64,000 bases of DNA, taken from Limihaloglobus sulfuriphilus (GTDB lineage Bacteria; Planctomycetota; Phycisphaerae; Sedimentisphaerales; Sedimentisphaeraceae). Positions 8,129 to 16,842 of this stretch are shown here, in pieces (within the stretch, counting starts at the first letter, position 1; every line of letters begins with the position of its first letter). The DNA lies in assembly GCF_001999965.1 (NCBI RefSeq), contig NZ_CP019646.1, forward strand, positions 1,984,001-2,048,000, in the 5' to 3' direction. The notes below the pieces were generated by a model. That model worked only from the letters and a program-made list of their open reading frames with translations, was not told the origin of the DNA and made no database searches. The position numbers were made by a program, and so were the translations under genes.

Positions 8129-10168
8129 TTAGAAGTTTCCCTCTACGCAACCCTCATAATAAGGACGTGTACAGCCCATCCAATCCGAGAAAAAGAGTGA
8201 AAAATCCATTAAGTCAACGACACAGTCCATGTTCAGATCCATCTGGGAATATCCCCAGTTTCCGCACGCCGCGACAAAATCCATATAATTTTCAATTCTG
8301 TGGAACGTTATTTTGTTGGAATCGTGATAGTTTGCCGCGCCGTCATAAGCCGTTCGGCTGACAAAAATCATATCGTCACCGTCGAAGTCCCATACAACAT
8401 ACTGAAAACCGACATTCAACATCGACTCATACCAGCTCATCGGCGAGTTATCCTGTATTATGGTTCGCACATGCCTCCAGTTATAAACATCATCCGATGC
8501 GATCAAAGACAGTGTGTTCCGCTGAGCCGGCCGTGAAGGGTCGGTATTATTGTTTACCAGGCTCAGATAAACACCCGTCTCGCTGTCTCTGTGTATGTGA
8601 AACTTGTTTCTGCCGCCGGGGAAATCAATAAATCCCGTCTGCGGGTCAAAACTTAAAGTTGTGTTGTCCTCGCTTAGCGTCAATACAGCGGCCTTGTTGA
8701 CCGCGGGGTCAGAATGAAAGCGCATAACGGCATAAATCTGCCCGTCCGGGCCCTGTACCGCGTTTCCTTCTGTCCAGCCGGGGGATTTACAATTCCACGC
8801 CGGATCCGGCCAGGAAGGATCCATCTGCAACGAATTAGTCATTGTCCAGCTCGAGGCATCCAGCAGGTCATCATCAAGGTCTGCCGAGATAATCACTGCC
8901 CAGAAGCAGGCACCAAAGGGCAGATATGAGACCCGCGGCTCAAACACACGGTAAACCCTGCCGTTTGCGAAAAGCACGGTCGTAGCATAGCTGCTGTAGC
9001 CTGTAGTGCCGATTTCTTCGGCTTCAAAGAGCAGGCCGCTGGTGCTGTTTGTTGGAGTTGTCCATGTTGCGCCGTAGTTTGTGCTTTTGGCGATAGTGAT
9101 ATTTGCTATCCCCCCGGAAGCGCCAAGATGATACAACGCTCCGTTATGTTCAAAAAGTGATCCGCCTTTAACCCCGGTAACCTGGCCGCGATGCCACCAG
9201 GTCTTGCCGTTATCGTAGGAAATTTTTATAACAGAACCGCTGCTGAACGGATTATTGGGACCCCAGTAATCATGAGAGGCGACAATTACTCCGCTGCTGA
9301 ATTTATAGACAGAGGGAGACGCAAGATAAGGCCCCTCAGCGGTCCCTTCATCGTTTACTTGGCTGACCCATAAATCCGCCGGCTCAGAGGGAGAGCCGCT
9401 TGTATAATGCTCAACAATTTCATTTTCGCTTAATGCCTTGTTATAAACGGCCGCTTCATCTATAAAGCCGCGATAAAACTTCTCCATGTCCGGCGTTCTG
9501 CCTATCTGGCCATTTTGAGATGAACCGCCGTAAGTATAGCTGTCGCTTGAGAAGTTTACGATTGAGTTTTTCTTCAAAACCCCGTTATAATAAATTTTCA
9601 TATTATCCGCGGCAAAATCTGCCACACATGCAAGATGCGTCCATTGGTTAACCGAGGTAAATGCAGTTACAACATTGGCATATTGATCATTAATATTACT
9701 TCTTGCCCCTACTCTAAGGTAACCTGAAGAGTCATTGTAGGCTCCAATCTCAACGCCAAGCCCGGCAATATCATCATCGATCATTGTGATAAATACCTGC
9801 CGGCCAGACTCGGACGAAGAGAGATAGCTGTTTTTTATCCACGCCTCAAACGTAATCGCCTCCGAGCCGTCAAGCAGCGGGCCAAGTTCACTTCCAAGGT
9901 CTATGCCCGCCGTATGTCCGTTGAACCAGCAACTTTTGACATCTATCCCCGCGGCAGCGGGCATTGCGTCACCCTGGTATGTTGCGCTGCCGATATTTTC
10001 CGCGGCATCCTCCGCCGGCCTGCCGTCACTATAAATGTATTCATCAAACCGCAACCAGACAACCGGCTCATCAGATGCAACAATATCGGCATAAGCGGCA
10101 AAAACACTGCCGCAAAAGGTTAAAACTATAAACACAAAAAATGCGCAAACTCTTACTTTGAATGACAT
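8129..10168 (-). CDS. Secreted LamG + sialidase-like + dockerin-like protein, paralog
   Basis: A 679-residue paralog of the preceding entry with the same architecture: signal peptide (1-24), LamG domain with 'AITFEAWIKNS' and 'YRGFIDEAAVYNKALSE', sialidase-like propeller with Asp box 'SYDNGKTW', and a dockerin-like tail 'MDLNMDCVVDLMDF'. The propeller is the best conserved part; the strings 'NTDPSRPAQRNTLSL' and 'SRTAYDGAANYHDSNKITF' occur in both copies. It is probably the first gene of the glycan operon that runs to the left edge. A strong stem-loop at 10201-10233 lies in its upstream region and separates it from the surface-protein gene. Its likely role is binding and trimming a polysaccharide outside the cell. 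Confidence 0.75.
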   Translation of the reverse strand: MSFKVRVCAFFVFIVLTFCGSVFAAYADIVASDEPVVWLRFDEYIYSDGRPAEDAAENIGSATYQGDAMPAAAGIDVKSCWFNGHTAGIDLGSELGPLLDGSEAITFEAWIKNSYLSSSESGRQVFITMIDDDIAGLGVEIGAYNDSSGYLRVGARSNINDQYANVVTAFTSVNQWTHLACVADFAADNMKIYYNGVLKKNSIVNFSSDSYTYGGSSQNGQIGRTPDMEKFYRGFIDEAAVYNKALSENEIVEHYTSGSPSEPADLWVSQVNDEGTAEGPYLASPSVYKFSSGVIVASHDYWGPNNPFSSGSVIKISYDNGKTWWHRGQVTGVKGGSLFEHNGALYHLGASGGIANITIAKSTNYGATWTTPTNSTSGLLFEAEEIGTTGYSSYATTVLFANGRVYRVFEPRVSYLPFGACFWAVIISADLDDDLLDASSWTMTNSLQMDPSWPDPAWNCKSPGWTEGNAVQGPDGQIYAVMRFHSDPAVNKAAVLTLSEDNTTLSFDPQTGFIDFPGGRNKFHIHRDSETGVYLSLVNNNTDPSRPAQRNTLSLIASDDVYNWRHVRTIIQDNSPMSWYESMLNVGFQYVVWDFDGDDMIFVSRTAYDGAANYHDSNKITFHRIENYMDFVAACGNWGYSQMDLNMDCVVDLMDFSLFFSDWMGCTRPYYEGCVEGNF

Positions 10169-10200
10169 TATATGATTTTTCCTCGACAGGATAAAGGACA

Positions 10201-10233
10201 GCCGGTAGAATAAGTTTTTCTTATTCTACCGGC
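10201..10233 (-). terminator. Strong perfect stem-loop between two operons
   Basis: A perfect 14-bp stem (GCCGGTAGAATAAG and its complement) with a 5-nt loop lies 54 bp beyond the stop of the surface-protein gene and 32 bp before the ATG of the LamG gene, both on the minus strand. There is no good T-run after it on the minus strand, so it may be an imperfect terminator, a processing site or an mRNA-stabilising hairpin rather than a classic intrinsic terminator. Confidence 0.55.
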
Positions 10234-10287
10234 ACATATTCCTTTAATAATTAGTTTCAATTACTGTAAAAAACAGTATTGTTGGTT

Positions 10288-12645
10288 TTATTTAATCTGC
10301 CAGTCACATTCCGGACGATTCGGATCAGGGTCATTACACAGCAGCCACTTGGTTGACATGACTGCAACGTCCTGGAGATTAACTTCACAGTCCTCGTTGA
10401 GGTCTCCGACCAAAGCAAAACCTGTCGCGATAACATCTTCACAGGATTCGGGTGTGAAGAAAGTTACCTGAAGCTCGTTATAATCGCCGGCTTCAACGAC
10501 CTCGTACGATACAAATACATTGTCAATATCCATAGAGTCGCCAACATAAATACTGCCTTCAGCTCTAATGAGCGTATAAACGCCATCAGCAGGACGCTCG
10601 CCGATAAACTCAGGGGTTATTGTCCCCTCTAAGACTGCATTTCCGGAAAGAACGATACCGTTGCCTATACCAAGGGCACTATCAAGCTGGAATGTCATGT
10701 TTGAACCTTCAGCGGCAGTGAGATTTTTCGCATTGACGGCTGTGGTAGTACCAGAGACCATCATATCAGCATTCTCACCAATCGCCAGAAGTCCGTCAAC
10801 ATTCAAATTCGCTGAACCGCTCAGCTCGATATAAGCCTCGCTTGTTTCACCCGAAGCAGCGATAAGGTGTCCGGCTGAAAGTGTCCCGCCGCTCATTGCA
10901 AGAGCCGCGTTACCCTCATCTCCAACAACCATAGTGCTTGCGACATTAACAGAACCGCCGTCCATTGAAACATCTGCAACTGAAGTGCCCTGGGCAGCAA
11001 TCGTTAAGTTAGTGCAAGCCGCGTCAGCGCCGGTTGTTACCGCAAGAGAAGCCGCTGCGTCATCGCCGACAATAGCCGTGTCAACCGTTGCTGAAGAATT
11101 AAGAGTATCCGCTCCGCTGTTCCAAACCTGGCTGGTTCCTGCAACAGGAGATGTGAGGATAATAGCCGTACCTGAGCCGGCACCAACTATCTCTGCGCTC
11201 CATCCGGCGGAAACGGCCGCCGTCGAGAGCATATCGCTGATATCGCCGGTTATCAGGGCAGGATCCTCAAGCTCAGGATCAACCCCCGCGGCGTAATATG
11301 TCATCGGCTCTGATGATGCTGCTGCGAGATACTGACCGGCAGCGTCTGTGCCTGTCATAAAATAAGGATCAAATACAGCGCCTTCGTAAATCAGAGCAAT
11401 TCCTTCGTTGAATCCACATGCCTGAATACCGCTGCCGATTCCCGCTGAACCGTTAAGAGCCATCTCTGTTGTGGACAGAGGCCCGAAGTAGCAGCTTTCG
11501 CTGTTGATACCTGCCGCATCACCGAGGATTGAGAACTTTGCTGTACCGTCACGCCCAACTTCTATATAGGTCTCTATATTGAGCTGGCCTCCGGAAAGGG
11601 CAACTGTTCCGTTTCCGCCCTCATCAACGCCAATATTCAGACGGTTTCCGTTTAAGGCACCACCTGAAATGTCAAGGGTTGCCAGTCCGGAAGAACCTAC
11701 CGTTAAATATCCGCCGAGAATGTTTACTTCTCCGCCGGTGAGGTTGAAAGCGGCGTCTGCGGTAGAGCTCTGAGCTAACATCATTCTGTTGACATTGAGA
11801 ACGCCGTCGCTGACATTGGCTGAAGCTGTACCGCTATTGCCGATGGTAAAAAACTCGGTAACATCAAAGCTGCCTCCGCTGATGTTTATTTCACCCTGAG
11901 ATTCAGGGTTACTCTGCCCTGCGGCAGTTAGCGTATCTGCACTAATAGAACCTCCCGAAAGATCAATAACGCCGTATCCTTCATCACCAACCAGCATACT
12001 GCCGCTGACATTTACTTCGGCTGTTCCGCTGACAGAGAAAGTGCCGTTTGCACCAACATCACCGTCACCGAACGCCATACTTGCGGCTGTTATAGTTCCT
12101 CCGGTAGCGGTAATAGTACCTGTCCCGTCCCATGTCCTGAAGTAGGTTTCACTGGTAAATGATCCGCCGCTTATCAGAAACGAACCTGTTGAACCTGGAT
12201 TCTGGGCGAGCTGTCCACGGTTTATATAAAGAGAACCGCCGGAAATCTCACAATAAGCTTCGCCCTGGTTACCTACTGTGAAATAACCAGATACTGTTAC
12301 ATCGCCTCCGGTGAGAAAAAACTGGGTATCTGAGTCTGCTGCGAAACCGTGCTGGTAAGTCGTAAATGAAGAAACACCGCCGGCAATAGTAAAATCTGCG
12401 GGGACTCCTATTGTCCCGAGTCGGACATCACCGCCGGTCAGGTCACCGTTGAGTATGGGAGAGTCCGGATCTGCTGAATCGATATAAAAATCATCATCAG
12501 CCGTCCATACTACATCTGCAGGGACATCGAGCCAGTTTAACCCATTATTAAAATCCCTGTCTCCGTCTCCGTTTGTCCAGTAATTCACAATCGCCAGACA
12601 CGGAATAGAGACAGCCAACATGATAATCACAAAAAAGTTTTTCAT
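10288..12645 (-). CDS. Secreted repetitive surface protein with dockerin-like tail
   Basis: A 785-residue protein. An in-frame ATG at 12645 is preferred over upstream ATGs at 12651 and 12687 because the AGGAG sits 7 nt before it and the protein then opens with the signal peptide 'MKNFFVIIMLAVSIPCLA'. The body consists of many imperfect repeats of about 20-30 residues built on 'ISGGSF', 'GNSGTA' and 'VGDEGYGVIDLSGGS', resembling the beta-helical autotransporter-associated repeats of planctomycete surface proteins. The C-terminus 'DLNEDCEVNLQDVAVM' is a dockerin-like Ca-binding segment. A structural or adhesive role at the cell surface is inferred. No enzyme motif is seen. Confidence 0.75.
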   Translation of the reverse strand: MKNFFVIIMLAVSIPCLAIVNYWTNGDGDRDFNNGLNWLDVPADVVWTADDDFYIDSADPDSPILNGDLTGGDVRLGTIGVPADFTIAGGVSSFTTYQHGFAADSDTQFFLTGGDVTVSGYFTVGNQGEAYCEISGGSLYINRGQLAQNPGSTGSFLISGGSFTSETYFRTWDGTGTITATGGTITAASMAFGDGDVGANGTFSVSGTAEVNVSGSMLVGDEGYGVIDLSGGSISADTLTAAGQSNPESQGEINISGGSFDVTEFFTIGNSGTASANVSDGVLNVNRMMLAQSSTADAAFNLTGGEVNILGGYLTVGSSGLATLDISGGALNGNRLNIGVDEGGNGTVALSGGQLNIETYIEVGRDGTAKFSILGDAAGINSESCYFGPLSTTEMALNGSAGIGSGIQACGFNEGIALIYEGAVFDPYFMTGTDAAGQYLAAASSEPMTYYAAGVDPELEDPALITGDISDMLSTAAVSAGWSAEIVGAGSGTAIILTSPVAGTSQVWNSGADTLNSSATVDTAIVGDDAAASLAVTTGADAACTNLTIAAQGTSVADVSMDGGSVNVASTMVVGDEGNAALAMSGGTLSAGHLIAASGETSEAYIELSGSANLNVDGLLAIGENADMMVSGTTTAVNAKNLTAAEGSNMTFQLDSALGIGNGIVLSGNAVLEGTITPEFIGERPADGVYTLIRAEGSIYVGDSMDIDNVFVSYEVVEAGDYNELQVTFFTPESCEDVIATGFALVGDLNEDCEVNLQDVAVMSTKWLLCNDPDPNRPECDWQIK

Positions 12646-12697
12646 AATCATTCTCCTGAAAAAATAATAAAAATTTACTACAAACATTACTGCACTT

Positions 12698-13561
12698 TTA
12701 GCGAAGAGGCATCATCTGAGTGCCCCTTCTGTTAGACACATCCGGCGGGTCATAAACATCAATCATAACATCATCGTCGCCGGAATACCAACTCGCCGAG
12801 CCGTCTTTGAAAACATAACAGCCGCTTGACTTTAAACGCGCATCATCTTGCGCCTTTAAACTCCATATTAAACCGTTATAAACACTGTGGGTGAACGCAC
12901 TGCCCGATGGTGCGTCTGGGTCATAAGCCCTGTAGCTGAAACTCAGCTCGCTTATACCCTGACCGTGGTTGAGGCGGTACTGCCGCAACGGTATAGACCT
13001 GTACAGCCTGTCGCCTGAGAGAACGTCTATTTTATTTCCCTCATAAGTCCAGTTTCTGCTGGTCTTTGTCCATCGGTTGTCGCTGTCGGCCCACCTCTTG
13101 TTTTTATCCCTGTCTTTGTAAAATCCAAACATAAAGGAGTAGCTTCCGTAAACCCTGCACATTTGATAGGGGATATGCTCAGGCGTGAGATCAAGCGGTT
13201 TGAGGAATGGACAATTGAAGAAATTCATAGAACCAATGTACGGCTCCCATAATTCCCTGCGGTCAACCATGTTGGAATTGCTGGCCAACTGTTCCTGCCA
13301 GCTTCCGCGAACCGGGTTGGAGGAATTGTCGGGGTCTTCACAGTAGTGCAGCGGCAGCCGGCCGTTGGTACTCTCGTAAGCGAATGCCGCTATTCCTATC
13401 TGGCGGACATTCGATGCGCATACCATACGCTTAGCCTGTTCTCTTGCTTTTTGAAGTGCGGGCATAAGAATCGCCATCAAAAGCGCAATAATCGAAATCA
13501 CAACCAGAAGCTCGATCAGGGTGAAAGCTCTTTTACGGCTTTTAAGAAAACTTCGGTACAT
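12698..13561 (-). CDS. Prepilin-type N-terminal cleavage/methylation protein
   Basis: A 287-residue protein whose N-terminus, '[18 protein letters not shown]' after a short basic leader, is the type II/IV prepilin signal recognised by prepilin peptidase, followed by a long helix with '[21 protein letters not shown]'. This pattern is typical of the large planctomycete families of type II secretion pseudopilin-like proteins (H-x9-DG or DUF1559 type). The C-terminal globular part, containing '[17 protein letters not shown]', would be extracytoplasmic. The ATG has an AAGG about 8 nt upstream. It lies 52 bp before the surface-protein gene and may be co-transcribed with it. Its exact function is unknown. 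Confidence 0.8.
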   Translation of the reverse strand: MYRSFLKSRKRAFTLIELLVVISIIALLMAILMPALQKAREQAKRMVCASNVRQIGIAAFAYESTNGRLPLHYCEDPDNSSNPVRGSWQEQLASNSNMVDRRELWEPYIGSMNFFNCPFLKPLDLTPEHIPYQMCRVYGSYSFMFGFYKDRDKNKRWADSDNRWTKTSRNWTYEGNKIDVLSGDRLYRSIPLRQYRLNHGQGISELSFSYRAYDPDAPSGSAFTHSVYNGLIWSLKAQDDARLKSSGCYVFKDGSASWYSGDDDVMIDVYDPPDVSNRRGTQMMPLR

Positions 13562-13704
13562 GACAAGCCTTTCTATTGAATAAACACATATTATAGTTTA
13601 ATTTCTGCTGGTAACGGCATCTCAATTTGCCATTTGGCCTTTGGGCTTTTAGCAGATTATATTCTATTGCGTGAATAAAAGTATATTATCACGCAAGCGC
13701 AATT

Positions 13705-13745
13705 CAATCTCACTTATAAACTTTTATATGGCACAAAACAGCACT
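13705..13745 (-). promoter_or_regulatory. 41-bp conserved upstream element, copy 1
   Basis: This 41-bp block, upstream of the minus-strand prepilin-type gene (about 145 bp from its ATG), is identical at 37 of 41 positions to 22880-22920, which lies upstream of the nucleoside hydrolase gene, also on the minus strand. The shared core on the plus strand is CTTTTATAT, one variable base, then GCACAAAACAGCACT. Such distant conservation between otherwise unrelated intergenic regions suggests a common promoter or regulator site. Which protein binds is unknown. Confidence 0.5.
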
Positions 13746-13811
13746 TCACTCAAAGTCTGACACTTCTTACCAATGCCTCAATGAATTTATCTCTATGCTG
13801 CTTTGTGCCAT
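13728..13811. repeat. Interrupted 16-bp inverted repeat
   Basis: ATGGCACAAAACAGCA (13728-13743) is answered by TGCTGCTTTGTGCCAT (13796-13811), complementary at 15 of 16 positions with 52 bp between. The left arm overlaps the 41-bp conserved element. It could be two inverted copies of one protein-binding site or a long stem at the end of the PEP-CTERM transcript. Confidence 0.5.
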
Positions 13812-13827
13812 TGATTGAACAATTTAA

Positions 13828-15231
13828 CTATTCAGTTTTACGTCGTTTCAGAGCGATCATGCCGCCGCCGAGAAGAAGCAGCATAGTTGCCGGCTCAGGT
13901 ATTGTAACCTGCAGCTCTGTGAGAGTATCGCCTGTAACAATATCATAAGTCCAGCCGGCAGCAACCGAATCATCACTGAGCAGACCGCTTGTTGTGAAGT
14001 CATTAAACACATCAGGTGTTGACATAATCGTATAAGTACCGTCAACTGCAGCGCCGATGAATTCAAGGTCTATCTTCACGCCTTCATTGAGTGTTATACC
14101 GGTCTGGGCAAAAATGCCGTCGCCGACACCGTTGGCACCATCAAGCGCGAACTCAAATATATAACTTCCGAAATCCGAGCTGGAGCGGATGTTGCCGCCC
14201 ATTGCGACACTTGCCTGAGAGCCTTCTAATCTGAACAGCAAATCACCGGTATTGCTTGTAAGGTAATCAGCTAATTCAAAACTTCCAGTACCGCTTACAG
14301 TAACCTGACCAAAGCCGCCATTTTGACCTAAAGTCATCCTGTCAGCGCTGAATGAACCGCCGGAAACATTCAAGAATCCCTGGCCGGTATTGCCGAAAGT
14401 GGAATAGGTATCAATAATTACCTGCCCGGTTCCGCTTACATTGATCTCACCGACACTGCCGGCATCGCCTAAACCAACATTCATTCTGTTGGCAGTAAAA
14501 GATCCTCCGGAGGCATTCAAGGTTCCATTGCCGGCATTGTTTCCAAATGTCGCATAGCCTGATAAAGTAAACTGGCCCGAGCCGCTTACATTAGTTTCGC
14601 CTGTACCGGTTGCATATCTGCCCGTAGTCATACTTCTGGCACTGAAGCCGGCATCGTCTGAAACATTCAGATATCCTTCGCCGTTCTGACCAACATAGAT
14701 ATCTGCGGCAAAAGTCATCTGTCCGGTTCCGCTTGCATTAACCTCGCCGCGGCCGCCGGCACCGTTGCCTACACTCATCCTGTCTGAGCTGTAGGTACCG
14801 CCGGATACGTTCAAATAAGCCTGTCCAGAATTTGCGATAGTTGTATAACTGCTGTTGGCGCTTAGTGAACCACCACTCATGTTGATTGTGGCGGTAGTGT
14901 TCGTGCCGAAGCCCAGATATACTGAATCGCTCAGATTCAGGTCGGCACCTGCCGCGATCTCGATTTCGCCGGAAGTATTGTCATTCCAGCCTGCACGAAG
15001 CCATCTTCCTGCTGAAGCCGAATTTAGAACCGCCTTGTCTGCACCTGCAAGCTCGACAAGCAGGTTGTCATCGGCAGTAAACGGCCCTGCGGGAAGGTTG
15101 GTAGTGCCAATTTCGTACCAGTTATTCAAATTCACGAAATCATTGTCTCCGGAATTATTGTTCCACTCGTAATCAACTGCCAGCAACGGTATAGAAACCA
15201 TTAACAGTACCACTAAAATCAACTTCTTCAT
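13828..15231 (-). CDS. PEP-CTERM sorted secreted protein
   Basis: A 467-residue exported protein with signal peptide 'KKLILVVLLMVSIPLLA' and C-terminal sorting signal 'IPEPATMLLLLGGG' followed by a basic 'ALKRRK' end, the PEP-CTERM signal cut by an exosortase. The middle consists of repeats such as 'VSGTGQF' and 'GSFSADRMTLG', similar in style to the surface protein at 10288-12645, suggesting a beta-helical extracellular structure. An AGGAG sits 8 nt before the ATG. No catalytic motif is visible. It probably forms part of an extracellular matrix or cell-surface coat. No exosortase gene lies in this window. Confidence 0.85.
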   Translation of the reverse strand: MKKLILVVLLMVSIPLLAVDYEWNNNSGDNDFVNLNNWYEIGTTNLPAGPFTADDNLLVELAGADKAVLNSASAGRWLRAGWNDNTSGEIEIAAGADLNLSDSVYLGFGTNTTATINMSGGSLSANSSYTTIANSGQAYLNVSGGTYSSDRMSVGNGAGGRGEVNASGTGQMTFAADIYVGQNGEGYLNVSDDAGFSARSMTTGRYATGTGETNVSGSGQFTLSGYATFGNNAGNGTLNASGGSFTANRMNVGLGDAGSVGEINVSGTGQVIIDTYSTFGNTGQGFLNVSGGSFSADRMTLGQNGGFGQVTVSGTGSFELADYLTSNTGDLLFRLEGSQASVAMGGNIRSSSDFGSYIFEFALDGANGVGDGIFAQTGITLNEGVKIDLEFIGAAVDGTYTIMSTPDVFNDFTTSGLLSDDSVAAGWTYDIVTGDTLTELQVTIPEPATMLLLLGGGMIALKRRKTE

Positions 15232-15268
15232 TTTCGTTTCTCCTTTAATTAAACTAACACTTTACCTG

Positions 15269-15285
15269 CCTGACATATTGACAGG
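15269..15285. promoter_or_regulatory. Operator-like inverted repeat upstream of PEP-CTERM gene
   Basis: CCTGACA-TAT-TGACAGG is a near-perfect inverted repeat (one mismatched pair) about 40 bp upstream of the PEP-CTERM start codon, in the region where its leader or promoter should lie. Its position suits a repressor site. The binding protein is unknown. Confidence 0.3.
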
Positions 15286-15488
15286 ATATAACACTTCTTT
15301 ATATAAAGTTGAATTCCTGTTTGAACAACAAAGGCGATTCAACTTCACTCTGCCTAAAGCAATGAGCGGCAAAACTGAAAATAACATCAGTTTCCACTCC
15401 ACCAACCAATTACTAATTCATTATACCAGACAGCACACGTATGTCAACAAGTTTTGTAGAATTTTATGTATTTTCACTTTTGAAATTC

Positions 15489-15503
15489 ATGAAACTGTTT
15501 CAT
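15489..15503. promoter_or_regulatory. Perfect 15-bp palindrome, LacI-type operator candidate
   Basis: ATGAAAC-T-GTTTCAT is a perfect inverted repeat with a 1-nt centre, in the 545-bp intergenic space between the divergently transcribed PEP-CTERM and LacI-type genes. Size and symmetry suit a dimeric repressor. The neighbouring LacI-type protein is an obvious but unproven candidate. Apart from this palindrome, the operator-like repeat at 15269-15285 and the promoter at 15708-15735, I see no other gene or element in 15232-15776. Confidence 0.4.
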
Positions 15504-15707
15504 AGGCCAATAAAACACTTAAAGGTATATATAAATGGATTTTACAACCAAAAGATAAACACAAGAACAAATGAAACACAATGAAAAACCGCTTCACATT
15601 AAACAAAACACGCCCCAACATGGCCCTATGTTATGCAACTTATTTTTTATTTTCTCATTTTTTGCATGACTTTTTTACACAATTACCAGCAACTTTTTAG
15701 TTTATTT

Positions 15708-15735
15708 TTGTAAAACTTCTCGAGTATATTATAAT
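15708..15735 (+). promoter_or_regulatory. Promoter of the LacI-type gene
   Basis: TTGTAA (15708-15713), 16 bp, then TATAAT (15730-15735) form a plausible sigma-70 promoter ending about 40 bp before the ATG at 15777. The -10 box is consensus; the -35 box matches four of six positions. Confidence 0.5.
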
Positions 15736-15776
15736 TTCAGTATCTTATTAAGTTACTAACAGATACAGGAACTATT

Positions 15777-16793
15777 ATGGGTATTCAAAAAATAGCAAAT
15801 TTAGCAGGTGTTTCAAAGGCCACCGTATCAAGAGCCTTAAACAAACCGGATATGGTATCACCGGATACGGTTGAAAAAATAAATAACGCAATGAAACAAA
15901 CCGGATACCTGCCAAAATCCCGAAAAACAAAAAAAAACCAGAAAAATATCGGAATCTTAATTATCGGCAGGGATATGTTTATGGAATATTCGCCCGCGCG
16001 CTGGCGAATGCTGCACGGTATGCAGGATGCTCTCAAGCAAACAGGAGCCAACCTCTTCATCGAGCAGGTACCTTCAAACAAGCCTCTGCCCGAACATGTT
16101 AACAAGTCTGATGTTGACGGCCTTATAGTCCTGGGTAACAGCAGCAACTCTGATATACTTGCCAAGCTCGAGTCTATACCGTCTGTCTGGGTTAATTCCC
16201 AGGGAAGCAACGACAAAGACAATGCGCTGGCACGAAATCAGCTTGTCGGGCAAATGGCTGCCCAGCACCTGGTTTCCCGCGGCCACAAGAATCTGGCATT
16301 CTTTAAGGTATTTACAAAACACACAGCTCTGGAGATGGACGGTGATTTCTTTGAATTTACCGCTATGCGCTCAGGCTGCAATGTAACGGTCTTTCAAGGT
16401 CAGGAGAGCTTTCCCGAAAATGACAGCATACATTCCTGGCAGCAGCTGCAGAAAACCGTTGAAGAGACAATGAGAGATATTTGCGAATTCACGCCGCGTA
16501 TAACAGGTCTTTTTGTACCCGTAGGCCAGGTAGTGGTAATGTGTTACCAGAAACTCCAAAAGCTGGGCGTTAAACCGGGCAAAGACATTGAAATCGTCGG
16601 CTGCGGGTGCGAAAATGCCATGCTTGCATCACTTTCTCCGATGCCGGCAAATATAAGCATTAACACAGAGATAATAGGCAGAAGAGCCGTCGAACAGCTT
16701 CTGTGGAGGATCGCCAACCCAAAAGAGTCCGCTACGGTAAATATAACTGTTATGCCGACAATCAATGAGAATGATTCAAAAAAGCCGATTTGA
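15777..16793 (+). CDS. LacI family transcriptional regulator
   Basis: A 338-residue regulator. Residues 1-50 form the LacI helix-turn-helix plus hinge ('IQKIANLAGVSKATVSRAL', then 'VSPDTVEKINNAMKQTGY'). Residues 60-335 form a periplasmic-binding-protein-like effector domain ending in 'GRRAVEQLLWRI'. Length is normal. An AGGA lies about 8 nt before the ATG. It is followed after 49 bp by an AraC-type gene on the same strand, and it is surrounded by carbohydrate-active genes, so it probably senses a sugar and controls the neighbouring glycan operons. The ligand is not deducible. Confidence 0.9.
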   Translation: MGIQKIANLAGVSKATVSRALNKPDMVSPDTVEKINNAMKQTGYLPKSRKTKKNQKNIGILIIGRDMFMEYSPARWRMLHGMQDALKQTGANLFIEQVPSNKPLPEHVNKSDVDGLIVLGNSSNSDILAKLESIPSVWVNSQGSNDKDNALARNQLVGQMAAQHLVSRGHKNLAFFKVFTKHTALEMDGDFFEFTAMRSGCNVTVFQGQESFPENDSIHSWQQLQKTVEETMRDICEFTPRITGLFVPVGQVVVMCYQKLQKLGVKPGKDIEIVGCGCENAMLASLSPMPANISINTEIIGRRAVEQLLWRIANPKESATVNITVMPTINENDSKKPI

Positions 16794-16842
16794 AGATCCC
16801 AGACAAATATTTATAAAAAATTTAACTGTTGCATAAAAATCA

